Positions 7,701 to 18,400 of a DNA stretch of 36,626 nt are shown here, in pieces. This stretch comes from Nanobdellota archaeon (GTDB taxonomy: Archaea; Nanobdellota; Nanobdellia; Woesearchaeales; SKGA01). Location: NCBI GenBank assembly GCA_020430425.1, contig JAGQJW010000003.1, positions 1 through 36,626 on the forward strand, given 5' to 3'. Every line of letters begins with the position of its first letter. The first letter of the stretch is position 1. The notes beneath the pieces were generated by a model. It did no database searches, was not told the origin of the DNA, and saw nothing but the letters and a program-made list of their open reading frames with translations. Made by a program: the position numbers and the translations under genes.

Positions 7701-10700
7701 TAATAATAGAAAGTATCACTGCAGCCAGAGTCTGCATCGGTACACGTGATAGTCACCTCAACTCCTCCATAGACATCTTCAACTGAGATGCTTGATTCTG
7801 GCGGAGTAGAATCACATTGGTTTGCTGTTGCATCACTGGCAGCAAAGCTCGTTGTTGATGTCTTGGTATTTCCTGCTTCATCTGTTGCAGTTATATCCAA
7901 GAAGTAGACCTGTGAAGGGACCAGACTTAGACTAGTTACTTCTGTTGATACTTCATTTATGGTTGCGCTTGCAAGAATCTGATCCTGCGTATCAGCAATC
8001 TCATAGGTTGCTTGAGCAATGTCTGTTCCAGTTCCTGAAAGTGCCAAGAGGAATTCGACGGTAGTGAGCGAACAGGTGGGATCCTTGACTTGCGCGGTTA
8101 TGGTTGGTTGTTTGGTATCCACAGTGATCTGCTTGTTTGCAAAGCCGATGCTGCCATCAAACCACGCATCACATTTTACTGCGATATCATGAGTGCCATC
8201 TTCAAGAGAGAGCTGATGCTCATGAGTATAATCAAGTGCCTGTTGCCCAGTTGCGATGTTGAAATCTTTGAAATCAGTCCTGTCGACGCTGATCTGACAA
8301 TCAGCCCATTGTCCTGGCGTCCGTGCTTCAAGAAGGATGTATGGAGTGTTATAGATGTCATCTGCGTTGATGATTACTTCAATATCTCCTTGTGCTTGGA
8401 CTTGATAGCTCACGGTCTTTGTGGCAGAGAGTCCCGCAAGGTTGTAGCATCTCACTTCTTGGGTGACATCGAGAATGTCTTGTAGTTCATAGCTAATAGA
8501 GTCTTCATGAGAGGTTGAATAGGTATCATAGTTTTCAAACTCTGATGGGTTGAATGGATGATATATTTGTTCATTGTTTTTGATGTCTCGATATTCACAA
8601 AAGGTCGGTTCGTCACTTTCGACAGAAAGGATCGTGCTCATATCAAGAGGATTCTGTACGGGTATAGGTTGTGCAGATACGGTGATCTGTGGTGGGGATC
8701 GATCAAATCCAAGGTCAAAGACTTTTACAGGATAGACAGTTGTTCCTTCTTCTTTACAGGCTATGACCCAGGGTTCAATGTGCACTTCAAGATCAGGAGT
8801 ATAATAATAGTCGAATGGTGAGGTTGTCTGTGCATTGAAGGAGAATACGTGTTGTGTGCTATCAGTCTGGTCGAAAAGAGCAAGTGATCCTTGTGAATAG
8901 ATTCCTGCATAGTCTCTTTGGGCAAGAAGATCACTGATGCTTTTTGAGAGCGGTCCTTGCTTGCAGGTCATTGCTCTATTATCTTTGCTCAAAGTATTGA
9001 CGACCATATCAAAAGAGGTGGTGGTACCGATTCCTGAAGCAGGGCTTTCTAGTTGGATATTGACTTCTGGAGTGATAGGTATTGCATATACGGGACTCGT
9101 ATGCTCTTGTGGTTGTGCTAGGTCTCTGACTTGAAAGCAGAACAGGCTGTCTGAGCCGAATACGAGTTTTGTTGAGAGCGGCGTTGCCTGAAGGCGTGCA
9201 GAATCACAGTCTCCTCCTAGAGGAAGCTGTGCATACAGGTAGGTTCCTGCACAGTTCTCTTCAGGATCGTCACAGGTAACGCTCACTTCATAGCCTTGCG
9301 TACTCAGAATTGCTTGATAGTTACCAACTGGTGCTTGGGTGTCGCATTGGTAGTCATTCTCATGCAATCGTTGGATTGCCACGCTTGAAGTCTGGCTTGT
9401 TTTTCCAGCTCCGTCTGTTGCAGTGACTTCCCACTCATATTCCTTGCCATAGTCGCCAAGTCCTAAAGTGATCCCAAGAAGATTTTCATCGAGATGCAGT
9501 CCTGTTCCGGTAAACAAAGTGGTTCCTGAACCGAGCAGTTCTCCATCTTCATAGAGTGCATAGATATACTGGACTTTGTCTCCATAGAGATATGGTTGTG
9601 TCTGATAATTGTTTACGGGAGGGATGACATCAACGCCGATACTGCCATCGCAAGTATAATCTGGTGCATCAAAGAGAGGTGCTGATGGTGCGTGTGAGTC
9701 AAGAGCGACGGGAAGAGTCTTTTGATAATAGGCATCCGATCCGGGAATCTGGCACTGAAGTGTTGCTTGCGCACCATAGGTATCATCTGCAACTCCTGAA
9801 ATGGTGAAGGTGTGGGTGAGCGATGGTTCCGTATCGATGAGTGCTGATGAACCGTCTCGAAGATACTCACAGGTGCTCAAGATATTCGTCTTTACATCAA
9901 CTGCAGGTCTTAGTGATGAGTAGAGATCATAATTGTCATAGAGTGTTTTTCCTTCACTGTTGGTGATAGTGAAAGTAAGATCGTCAGTGAGTTCGATAGT
10001 GAATCCCGTCTCTTGTTGGGTGGAGAGTCCTGCAAGATTCTCACAGGTGATTCGTGCTCCGAAATAATAAGGAGTGTTGAGTGCATAGGAAAAATAATCG
10101 CTGACGAGTCCTTGATCCATCTCAAAATTATCAGTGAGTTCTGTAGTATAGTCTGCTATTCCTGTGAACTGTTCGGTGATCCAGTGAGTGACCGTTGGCA
10201 ATGGTTTTGCTGATATTTCAATTGGTGGTTGATCAGTGAAAAGATAGCTACAGGCCATGAGATCTCCCTGTGAACTGATACCAAGAGTGGTGGTCATCTC
10301 TTGTGAATCCTCTAGAAGGTCTGGGGTGAAGCTTGCAGTGATGATCGGTGCAGTAAGGTCGTAGCCGACATAAAGGATCTTTTCATGGTAGAGTGGTCCA
10401 CTGACTCGGTCCTGTCTGCAGATGATCAGATAGTTTGCGCTTCGGTCATACGTACCATAATCAAATGGTCCTCGAAGGGTGAGTGAGACATCATTCTGCT
10501 CATAGGAATCAGACGTCCCTTCGATAGGAGATCCTAATAATGATTGGTCAAAGGCAAGGATTCGGTGTGTCGTGGTTGGTACACCATTATTGTTGTTGAA
10601 ATAGTTTCCTTGAAAATATTGGCTTGAAGGCGTATAGTCTGTTGTGGGTTCTCGCTGGATAGTACACGTTGTCTCGAATTCCGTCTTCATCTCTAGAGTG

Positions 10701-11215
10701 AATGATTGCGCACTTGACACGGCAACATCTTGTTCTTCTGCTGGTTCGATCTGGGAGATTCGAGGTGAAGAGACCCACATGCGCATCGTCTCTCCATCAA
10801 CAGTCATAGAGATATCAAGAATATGTTCTTTTCCTGAACCTATCGGTGCTCGAGGGTCATATTTTTCCCCAGTGATGATGAGGTGATAGTTTCCTGCTGG
10901 AAGGAACTTGGTGATCTTGAATTGGTATTTGTCCCATGCATTGCTTCCTTCAGGACTGCTTGGCAGATAGACCATCCAGTGTCCTGTTTCCTCTACGACT
11001 GCTTGGTTATCTTGATCAAGGACAGGGTTTCCGTCTGGTCCGATGAGTTCGTAGTTTCGAAGGATGATAGGTGCATCGCTTGGCTGATAGGTGATGTTGA
11101 TGGTTGGTCGAGGATTGTCGATGGTTCCTGCGTTATAGTTGATGGTTTCTGCAAGGACAACAGGCGCACAGACTACTAATAGCAAAAAAACTAAGGTTAC
11201 GGTCTGTAGTCTCAT
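4748..11215 (-). CDS. Giant Ig-like repeat surface protein with C-terminal membrane anchor, 2155 aa
   Basis: A Sec signal peptide (about 1-22, cleavage after VLA) precedes a threefold repeat of about 470-570 residues each (about 145-712, 715-1225 and 1347-1818). Each copy carries beta-sandwich segments with signatures such as QGPL, CxNLA, DxAGN and TCTDxDSGCSDTF. Five cysteine modules of the form CxNGxxDxxExxxDCGGxC lie in two clusters, three at about 1228-1345 and two at about 1820-1880. Thrombospondin type-3-like calcium loops (DVDEDG, DYDGDG; about 1893-1935) and a CxxDSDCPxGYxC module come next. A transmembrane helix (about 1975-2000) then leads into a highly charged Lys/Glu-rich tail of about 155 residues predicted to be cytoplasmic and coiled. 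It starts 12 nt after the 1372-aa gene and overlaps the next pilin-like gene. It is probably a calcium-stabilised stalk or adhesin that links the surface structure to the cell interior. Confidence 0.9.
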   Translation of the reverse strand: MRLQTVTLVFLLLVVCAPVVLAETINYNAGTIDNPRPTINITYQPSDAPIILRNYELIGPDGNPVLDQDNQAVVEETGHWMVYLPSSPEGSNAWDKYQFKITKFLPAGNYHLIITGEKYDPRAPIGSGKEHILDISMTVDGETMRMWVSSPRISQIEPAEEQDVAVSSAQSFTLEMKTEFETTCTIQREPTTDYTPSSQYFQGNYFNNNNGVPTTTHRILAFDQSLLGSPIEGTSDSYEQNDVSLTLRGPFDYGTYDRSANYLIICRQDRVSGPLYHEKILYVGYDLTAPIITASFTPDLLEDSQEMTTTLGISSQGDLMACSYLFTDQPPIEISAKPLPTVTHWITEQFTGIADYTTELTDNFEMDQGLVSDYFSYALNTPYYFGARITCENLAGLSTQQETGFTIELTDDLTFTITNSEGKTLYDNYDLYSSLRPAVDVKTNILSTCEYLRDGSSALIDTEPSLTHTFTISGVADDTYGAQATLQCQIPGSDAYYQKTLPVALDSHAPSAPLFDAPDYTCDGSIGVDVIPPVNNYQTQPYLYGDKVQYIYALYEDGELLGSGTTLFTGTGLHLDENLLGITLGLGDYGKEYEWEVTATDGAGKTSQTSSVAIQRLHENDYQCDTQAPVGNYQAILSTQGYEVSVTCDDPEENCAGTYLYAQLPLGGDCDSARLQATPLSTKLVFGSDSLFCFQVRDLAQPQEHTSPVYAIPITPEVNIQLESPASGIGTTTSFDMVVNTLSKDNRAMTCKQGPLSKSISDLLAQRDYAGIYSQGSLALFDQTDSTQHVFSFNAQTTSPFDYYYTPDLEVHIEPWVIACKEEGTTVYPVKVFDLGFDRSPPQITVSAQPIPVQNPLDMSTILSVESDEPTFCEYRDIKNNEQIYHPFNPSEFENYDTYSTSHEDSISYELQDILDVTQEVRCYNLAGLSATKTVSYQVQAQGDIEVIINADDIYNTPYILLEARTPGQWADCQISVDRTDFKDFNIATGQQALDYTHEHQLSLEDGTHDIAVKCDAWFDGSIGFANKQITVDTKQPTITAQVKDPTCSLTTVEFLLALSGTGTDIAQATYEIADTQDQILASATINEVSTEVTSLSLVPSQVYFLDITATDEAGNTKTSTTSFAASDATANQCDSTPPESSISVEDVYGGVEVTITCTDADSGCSDTFYYYFDETGTCENPEPNQIQSASYTDLPLFVDSTTTLCYFVTDEQANPSSIEKVSLEVITTCYNGVQDTDEEGLDCGGVCALQDCTICENNLYDAQWEESTDCGLVCAVSCEEVVCENGVQDPGEESVDCGGICSAVRSCENPLGDDALCYNGIQDADEEDVDCGGTCSLSCEDAAAQELSIKIITPEFGLASTKNFTFEVYTTQPATCRQGPLLNARPSDTTDWYVTLQDFAQSNGRTHSLTIYTQDYIQFDQPGDVVTTPWVVICQGNESTVVEEIDEFGYDLSPAIITVSAQPNPVVDPGNAVTTLSVTSDDPVACTYQDQNGISHYFSGEDVNDALSYGTEHEVTLSYWGVHDFSHTSLISCRNLAQALSEESITLTVALTNEAGISSNMEEFYATSQVPLSVSTEHLATCQYRLSPDEAFQDLGASVTNEHEKTISLEEGENTIQVQCVSESTGILSEIDVKVVVDTVSPLMELQTLSQSCGLDGISFTMLADGTGSLIDHFEYNLTKDGQEIASGVSDHSVAFLPASLIENETYTLKATAYDQAGNEITQQASIVASTFDDLICDTIAPRGSVTLDQTWQGVEATITCTDSDSGCSDTFLYETTDLLCSGQGSIAQYNTDLPLIIREQTTLCYTVFDQANNQYNDSVAINYEPHCFNGFEDPSEEGVDCGGTCIAECGTCDNGIKDPFEEGVDCGGVCETITSCTDIETLYGNNASSFLDVDEDGLADDWEEYYFGNLNHTGDEDYDGDGFTNLEEFLNGTDPTVFDKRPECTVDSDCPTGYVCDYTYSCVEGIGTEGLDTGINLLGLIFIILGILLMGGGIGYIIYSRRQLAQQQNNGLSDKERRQQEAALLAQRKKQEEERAVALKKREEAQVKARKQRIEERKKQRESLIGTFDQKKIAKKETAQKSEEKTEEPETPKEDEKLDKGLKGDYVDVRRLGKQKKKTPAKKNIVKKSQEDVFEALSKMTNQSKQKTTTKKK

Positions 11216-11227
11216 TCTCTTTTTTCC

Positions 11228-14200
11228 TTAACCGACTTCGACAGTTGGTATGACAATAGTATTATCTCTGATTTTTGTATTGATCGCTTGGACCGGACTC
11301 TTGGTTCCTCCTCGATCCTCAAAGAAGAAGTAGAGGAAAGTATATTCGCTTTCAAGTCCTAGACGAAGAGTAGTCTGCAAGGTTTCTGCATAATCATCAG
11401 TCTGGCTGATCTTTGCATAGGTTCCGCCAACGAGTGAGCAGGTACTCGCAGGATTATCCTTGAAGGAGGTTGTATCAAAAGAAGTTGATTTGAGGAAAGG
11501 AACGACACAGTAGTAGATTGCTTCACATCCGAAGTTGTTTCCAAACGGTGTCGTTGAAGTTGCATCGTTGCAGGTGAGAGTGAAGTCTCTTGAGCTCTTC
11601 CATTCAGTGGTTCCATCAGTAAAGTTTTCTTTTCCTTCCTGCAATCCTCCGATTGGTGCGACGTGATCGATGGCAAACACGAGGATGTCTCCAGGTTTCC
11701 CTGAAGTTGATTTTCCGGTCTCGAAGTTGCAGCTGATAGGTAATCGGTAGACACCGTTCTCACTTGGTGCAGTAAGTGATTGGCTGTAGAGATGTCCTGT
11801 CGCATCTGATTCGCGATAGACAAAATCATGGTCTTTGTTTTCAAAAGAATAGGTGCAGGTTCCTTTGTAGAGAGTGTTTATTTGAAGATTTATGGATGCA
11901 TCTCCTAAGAAAACTTCTCCTAGAGGGGTGAGCGGAGTGATGCTTGCATCTTCATTGATACTAAACGGTTTTTCTGCAGTTTGGTCGTTGGAAAGCAAGT
12001 CCTTACAGACGACTGTTAGTGTATAGGATCCATCATTGAGCTGTGGATAGTTCAAGAGGATATTCTCTCCAGGGCTTGCAGAGAAATAATTGGTCTCAAA
12101 GCCTACTTTTGCACCGTAGCTGGTGAGGGTTGCTTGGCAGGTTGAAGTCTCTGTAACACTGACGGTGAATCGTGTATCAGTAAGATAGGTGTCTTCATAG
12201 ATCTCATGTACGGTCTTTTCCGGTTCGCTGATAGTGATTTCTGGTTTGGTATCATCGACATGGATCGGTTTTGAAAGCTTGAGTTCTTCTAGATTTCTTG
12301 CCTTGTCTTCTGAGAAATAGAGGACTCGGTAGATTCCATCGCCGGAAAGCATGGTTCCAAGGAGGTCTTGGTCTGCAAGATCTGCAAGCGTGTACTGTGG
12401 ATAGATAAAGCACCCGTCTAGGTATGCCTGATCGATTGCATCATAATCTAGTTCGGAAAGTCCTGCAATGCAACTGCCATCGACTCCTTCAACATCACAA
12501 GGGACTTGTCCATCTGCAAAGCAGTGTTCTCCTAGTAAAGAGACGTAAGTATTTACCTCTTCTGGTGCACTGTAGTCATCGCTGACTCCAAACGAGAGGT
12601 CTTTGAGTTCTTGTGCACCGTACCATATCTCATCTGCAGAGTCATCTAGGAAGAGAGTAGTATTTGGCGGAGTGATATCCTTGAAGCAGTTGCTGTCAAG
12701 TGCTCGTCCATCGCTGTCACAATCATCTCGTTCAAGTGATCCGGTGAACTGGTTGGAATCTTTGTAGCAACGGTTCTGGTCTGCATTCCATCGACAGTCT
12801 CCTAGATCAAAAGGATCATTGCTGAAATAGGTCTGTTTATTGTTTCCTGCTATACGGTCAGTTGCAAGAAGATAATCATTTGACTCGACGTTGTTTTCCA
12901 CATCAGGGTCATACGCGACGTTAATCTGAGGAAGCTCTCCTCCAGTGCAATCGTTCTCTGTGGAATAGAGAAGGCAGGAATAATCATAAGTATTGATACA
13001 GCTTGGAGTGTCTCCAAAGTATGCTTGACTCTGGTAAGTCGGATCTATTTCTTCTTGTAGGTAGCAGCTAGGAACGTCTCCTTCACTTTGTGCGTAGAGG
13101 TTGCAGAGTTCTGTTGAGCAATAGCCGATCGGAGAGTCGAAGTCACACTTGCTGCAGTCCTGTTTCTCCGGTTGTGTTGGTCGGCAGATACCGACACCGA
13201 CTTCTTCATTATAAGGAATCCATTCGCATCCGACTTGAGGATTGTTCAGTTTTCCTGAGCTGCTCACATCTCCTTCAGTGAATTTATAGCAAGGATCAGA
13301 TGAACAGGTTCCTTGACTCTTGTAGTCATAGCAGCTCGTTACTTGTGAGCATTCATCATAGAATGAGAAAAGTGTTGGTGACTCGTCTAGGTAGCACTGG
13401 CCTTGCTGTATGGTGCCTGAGTAGCCAGGAATTGTTGCTTTATCTTCTGCTTTGAAGAGGAGTTGTGAACAGGAATAATCGCTGAAGAGATTGCTGTTGA
13501 GCGCTGGTAGATTATACGTTGCAAACAATCCAAAGATTCCATTGCAGGATTCACAGAGCTGTTGTTCTACACAGTATGCTCCTGAGTCTTGAGGAAGTTT
13601 GCTTGCCGGATCATAGTTTGTCTCGATGCAGGCTTTACCATCACATGAAGTAGTGCTTGCTTTAAGATTGGTCCTGGTAGTGGTTGAATAGAGTTCACAG
13701 GAAGTAGGACCGTATCCGTCTCCTGTCTTGAGGTCCATGCAGTTCTTTCCTTCTTGCTGTTCAGTGAGACAATAGCTGTCTCCTGTTCCAAAGCACACAT
13801 AGGATCCTTCTTCAAAAGCCGATATATCATTTCCTGATTGCATTCTTGCAACGATGTTGTAGCAGAAAGTTGCATCAGGCTCTAGTATATCATTGAACAT
13901 ATATTCCGATTCATAGTTGACTCCATTGAGTGACTCCGTATAGATCGGTCCATCCGGATCGCAGCTTCCGCCTGATCCTTTACAGACCATGACATCAAAA
14001 CCTAACAGATCGCTTGCACAGACAGAACGATCATCAAAATTCCATCGAAGCGTTACATCCTTTGTTCCTAGATGATACTCGATAGGTGCTTCTGGAAAAA
14101 GTGATGCGTCTTCATATTTCTCAAGATCGCTGTAGAGTTTGAAGATATCATCTGAAGAATGGGTCACCCCTGCTTTTGGGATGAAACGAAGTGCGTCTTC

Positions 14201-15346
14201 ACAGCTTTGACAGATATCTTCTTCTTGGCAGACGTCTTGACATTCATTGGTGCATTGGTCTGCGGTGCTACAGTCACAGGTTGATTGACAGGAACTGAAA
14301 TCAAAGAAGCAGCCTGAACTGCAGGTGACGCTTCCTTTGTAGCCGGCTCCTAATGCTTGAGAGCAGCTGAGTCCGGTTTGTGTTATTTCATTGAAGAAAA
14401 AACTGGTTCCGTCACAGAGTTCTCCTGTTGAAAGCGTACCATCATTACAGCCATCTACAGTCACATAGTCTTCGCAACCGACTTCTGTATAACGGGTAGG
14501 CACTTCTCCTGTATAAGTACAGTTGGTGTTGGTGTTTTTGATGGCTCGTTCTCGTAGCCATCCAAGTGCGCCATATGATTGGCATTCACCGTATCCTCCG
14601 TCGTAGAGTGCGTCAGCCTGAACGAGAGAGACTTGCGTCCCGTCAATATTGACGACCCATTCTGCTTCACAGGTGTCAATAGGTATTGTTCGTTCGCTAC
14701 AGCTGAGTTGGACGTTGATATAGAAATTATCTTCGTTGACCGTTCTGGTAAGAACGAGATCTTGCTTACAGTCAAGAGAGTAGCTTGCAGGGACTAAGAC
14801 AGAGAAGTCATAGGTTCCTTCCAGAAAATAATGTGCTGAAAAATCAAACTGACCATTCTCATCGCTTGCTACAGAAACTCCATCTGCTTTGATAGTGATT
14901 CCCGAAAGTGGTTCGTCAGTCTGTGAATTGAATATTTCCCCATAGACGGTGTGATAAGTGCCACCACAGGTTGGTTGATCTCCATTGAATTGGTATCCTG
15001 CCGCTTCACAGTATGCTTTGGACATGTCTGAAGAGTAGACGCTTGAGCTTCCGGCAATCTCTCGGCAGCAGTAGCCGCTTTCGAAAAGTGTTGGGTCAGT
15101 TGCAGCTCCATCGGCATAGCAGGAATCGACAAAGACGAATCCCCGGTCAGAGCAATAGGCCTGCGCCTCTGTTGCTTGCGATGCATCAAAAAAGACGACG
15201 TCTCCATAAGAAGGGATGCAGCAGCTTCCTGAACCTGAAGGAATATCAGTGACGGTGAGTTCTGCCAAAAGCGGACTTACTAATAAGAAAAAGACGATAA
15301 TTTGTATACTAAGTAGTTTCGCTTGTGAGACGCCCAAACTATTCAC
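11228..15346 (-). CDS. Large secreted cysteine-rich protein, 1372 aa
   Basis: A Sec signal peptide (about 1-28, ending SPLLA) is followed by a cysteine-rich start with CC pairs (about 40-125) and a carboxypeptidase-regulatory-like beta domain (about 130-185, DENGQFDFS). A cluster like NDGTLSTGELCDG comes next, then a fibronectin III-like domain (about 425-518) and a long cysteine-rich region (about 525-860) that includes CYDYKSQGTCSSDPC...GCEW (about 670-720). The C-terminal half is Ig-like and there is no C-terminal membrane helix, so it is likely released or held by partners. The start is uncertain. GTG at 15346 is used here; TTG at 15337 is better spaced from the GAGGGTG sequence. It opens the tight operon running to the 171-aa pilin-like gene and has its own TATA box. 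Its job is inferred as structural or adhesive. Confidence 0.88.
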   Translation of the reverse strand: MNSLGVSQAKLLSIQIIVFFLLVSPLLAELTVTDIPSGSGSCCIPSYGDVVFFDASQATEAQAYCSDRGFVFVDSCYADGAATDPTLFESGYCCREIAGSSSVYSSDMSKAYCEAAGYQFNGDQPTCGGTYHTVYGEIFNSQTDEPLSGITIKADGVSVASDENGQFDFSAHYFLEGTYDFSVLVPASYSLDCKQDLVLTRTVNEDNFYINVQLSCSERTIPIDTCEAEWVVNIDGTQVSLVQADALYDGGYGECQSYGALGWLRERAIKNTNTNCTYTGEVPTRYTEVGCEDYVTVDGCNDGTLSTGELCDGTSFFFNEITQTGLSCSQALGAGYKGSVTCSSGCFFDFSSCQSTCDCSTADQCTNECQDVCQEEDICQSCEDALRFIPKAGVTHSSDDIFKLYSDLEKYEDASLFPEAPIEYHLGTKDVTLRWNFDDRSVCASDLLGFDVMVCKGSGGSCDPDGPIYTESLNGVNYESEYMFNDILEPDATFCYNIVARMQSGNDISAFEEGSYVCFGTGDSYCLTEQQEGKNCMDLKTGDGYGPTSCELYSTTTRTNLKASTTSCDGKACIETNYDPASKLPQDSGAYCVEQQLCESCNGIFGLFATYNLPALNSNLFSDYSCSQLLFKAEDKATIPGYSGTIQQGQCYLDESPTLFSFYDECSQVTSCYDYKSQGTCSSDPCYKFTEGDVSSSGKLNNPQVGCEWIPYNEEVGVGICRPTQPEKQDCSKCDFDSPIGYCSTELCNLYAQSEGDVPSCYLQEEIDPTYQSQAYFGDTPSCINTYDYSCLLYSTENDCTGGELPQINVAYDPDVENNVESNDYLLATDRIAGNNKQTYFSNDPFDLGDCRWNADQNRCYKDSNQFTGSLERDDCDSDGRALDSNCFKDITPPNTTLFLDDSADEIWYGAQELKDLSFGVSDDYSAPEEVNTYVSLLGEHCFADGQVPCDVEGVDGSCIAGLSELDYDAIDQAYLDGCFIYPQYTLADLADQDLLGTMLSGDGIYRVLYFSEDKARNLEELKLSKPIHVDDTKPEITISEPEKTVHEIYEDTYLTDTRFTVSVTETSTCQATLTSYGAKVGFETNYFSASPGENILLNYPQLNDGSYTLTVVCKDLLSNDQTAEKPFSINEDASITPLTPLGEVFLGDASINLQINTLYKGTCTYSFENKDHDFVYRESDATGHLYSQSLTAPSENGVYRLPISCNFETGKSTSGKPGDILVFAIDHVAPIGGLQEGKENFTDGTTEWKSSRDFTLTCNDATSTTPFGNNFGCEAIYYCVVPFLKSTSFDTTSFKDNPASTCSLVGGTYAKISQTDDYAETLQTTLRLGLESEYTFLYFFFEDRGGTKSPVQAINTKIRDNTIVIPTVEVG

Positions 15347-15374
15347 ACCCTCAAAGGTGATTTAGCTTAATTTG

Positions 15375-15385
15375 CTTTATAAATC
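15375..15385 (-). promoter_or_regulatory. TATA-box promoter of the six-gene surface operon
   Basis: The minus strand reads GATTTATAAAG, preceded by AAAA. The centre (about 15380) predicts initiation near 15354, only about 8 nt before the GTG at 15346 and 17 nt before the alternative TTG at 15337. It would drive the 1372-, 2155-, 181-, 393-, 166- and 171-aa genes, which are separated by 12 nt or less. Confidence 0.65.
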
Positions 15386-15439
15386 TTTTGGCTTCTTTTC
15401 GTAAGATTCTGCAAAGAGAAGGAGTTTTGTTACCACTTT

Positions 15440-18400
15440 CTAGTTTACTCTCCAGCCGACTGGTGTGCATTCATATCCGCCTAACGTTCCGCCGATATTG
15501 TAAGCATCTTCGATATATTGTCCAGTACCGATGCCCCGAACAATGCTGTTGAGAATCGGATCTCGATTGTAGGGCTGGACGATGCAAGGAGACTCATCTT
15601 CATCCTCATAGAAACAATCTCCAGTTGAAGGGTCCAAGGTAAGACATTCCTGTGTTGGAGGAAAACTGTGACCTAATCTTGTCTGAATAGTAAAAGCTGG
15701 ATCAGCACAATAACGGGGAGAGGAAGAGCAGTAGTGCACCTGTCCTCTATAGGAAAGAAGCGCATTATCGCCGAATTCTACTGTTGAAAATACTCGACCT
15801 GAGGTCTGTAAAGAGCCATCGAAACAGACAGATGCCGAAGTGATAGCGAAATCTGAGACGGCATAGAGATGGCTACCTTCGACACAGCAATCGCCGATTC
15901 CATTGACATCCCACGAACTTCCTTTGTCACCGAAATATCCTTCAAAATGATCATAGGAGAAGGAGGATATTTTTGCTCCATCTGTTGTTGATGAGAGTTG
16001 ACAGTAGCACTGTGCTTTATCATTGTTGGTTTCTATATCACAGGTACTTCCGCAGACAGTTGTTCCGACACAGGTAAATCCTGCGGCATCATCAGCAAGC
16101 AGGTTCTTTGCTTCAATACCGTTACAGAGAGGATCTCCATAGCCACAAGTGCAGTCGTTGATTGACTGGTATTCACAGCCTGTATCTCCTCCGCAAGTAG
16201 CATAGCAAGCAAAAGGACCAGGGAGTATTCTGCCTCGAAATGCAGAAATGGTTGATCCGAAAATAGTTGCAGGTATCGGTCCTGCACAGTATCCTTTTTC
16301 GATAGCAAGTGCTGTCTGCGCATTAAGTCCTAGCGTGTTTGACGAACTTACCTTCAGTACGGATTTTTCAAATGATTGTTTATAGCCGAACTCGTTGCAG
16401 GATAAAGATATGTTGTAGGTGTAGGTCGCATCTCCTCCTTGACAGGAAAAATCTCCGAGTGTTGAAGGGAATGCATCTCCAAAATAACGATAGGTATAGG
16501 GGTACCCACTCTTATCAACATAGCCTTCTTGTGTATTGGCAGCCGCAGGTAATCCAGGTCCCGTACAGCGGGCGTATTGATTTGAGAGTGTGAAGTCTTC
16601 GCAGTCTGTTGCATCCCACTGGAGATCAACATTTCCTGAACAGATATTTCCTCGGTCACCGCTGCAGGATTGTTCAAGCTCTAAAGTATAGATGTCATTG
16701 ATTCCATCTCCAAGTACTTGCTGTCCACCCACTGTTCTTATCCGGTAAGGATCATCACCGGTTGGGTAGAGGTTACTTCCAAAGGCAGCAACGTAACCAG
16801 CATCACCAGGGGTAAGGATTTTTCTTGATGCATCTTCTATGACCGGGTTTCCAAGAAGTTCTCTGATGTGTTTAAGAGGGTCTGAAAAAGGATAGCAGGT
16901 TTGGATATTTAGATTCTGGTAGCAAAGATTATCGGTATCTGCAAAGATTCCTCCTCCAGTGATTGCTGCCCCATTGATAGGTTGCGGTTGCGGTTGACAG
17001 CATACATGAGGAAGGTCAAAGATTTCTTGGGAAGAGACTCCGTTTCTTGTATAGGTTTGATAATAGGGTTCTCCATTTTCATCATAAGGTGAGATATTAT
17101 AGAAATCAAGTGGTGCTTCAGGGTAGAAGATAGTTGCAGGTCCGGGGTTGGAGAAACCATGTGGAAGGCATTCATATAAAGTGACCTCTTGGATGACTTC
17201 TGGGCTGGAGACCACTCTTCCTTGAATATCTTGTTCTACTTGTAAACTGACTTCGGTGAGAATGCTGATCTCCTGCAGGTTCTCATAGAAGGTATCTTTA
17301 CGAAATATTTTCGGGAGAATATCTTTGAAGGTAAACGTTTCATTGGGTAAAGTGAATGTTTCACTTTCTGTCTTGAGTTCAAAATCTTCAAGAGGCACTC
17401 GATAGACGTAGCGGGAAAGTGCTTGGTCTGACGTGAATACTGATGCACGAGATTCACTTGCTTCAAGGGTGTAGATGTCTTCGATAGAAGCAAGAGTATC
17501 AGGGATATCATCAAAGCCATTTGTTGGAGTGAGTACTGCTAGTGGCGAGTCATACACAAGAACATTGACCTGTTGATAATCGGTAGCGCCATGCTCATCA
17601 GTGACGTTGATGGTGAATCGATGGAATCCTATATCTGTCTGGTCTAAAGAGTAGGTGATCATTCCATTGGTGATCGTAAAGCTCTTGCTAAGAATCTGCG
17701 GTGGTGGTGCATCTTCAGCGAGAAGACAGGCAGTTGTTCCATCACGAACTGACTCTTTGTTGCAGCCCGCAGGATAGTTCTCTTGACAGCAAGCAATATC
17801 TAGAGTAGGATATTGTTTGGTGCTGAGTTCGCACTCTGAATAGTCTTGGATGGTACACTCATCACTATCTGCACAGCACATAACATCTACCATGGTGTCT
17901 TCAGTTTCTTTCCATCCTGAAAAGGAGAAAGTCAACTGATCATCATTGGGATCGACTGCCTGTACAGGAATGTTCATCGTCTCTCCTTCGTAGAAGAGGA
18001 AGTTTATCTTGACTGGATCAGTCTCGTCCTCTGGAGTGAATCGATAGTTCTGATCAGGGTTATTAATATAATCAAGAGCTGGTTTTTCTTGTTTGAGTGC
18101 TACAAAAAAAGTATAGGGTTCTCCTGAAAGATCAGTATTGGTGTCGGTGATAGAGAGAATATCATCAAGCTTGAAGTGGTAGGGAGAACAGCCTTCTTCA
18201 CAGCTTCCTTTGATGAGATTGATCTCAAAGCTTGGTTTGTAGGAATCAAGAGTCTTATAATCTTCTTGAAAGTGAAAGAAAGGATCTCTCATCACTTTAG
18301 AGAACAGGTCGTGAAGATAGTTATACGTATCAAGGAAATTGAGATTGATCTTCTGCTGGAAATCAACAAACTCTATGATGGGTTTCTCTCCCTTGAGAGC

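Noticed and set aside
17348-17368. Palindrome AAAGTGAA-TG-TTTCACTTT similar to the hairpin at 1901
   Set aside because: It lies inside the 1270-aa coding sequence, where repeated Glu-Thr-Phe-Thr residues explain it.
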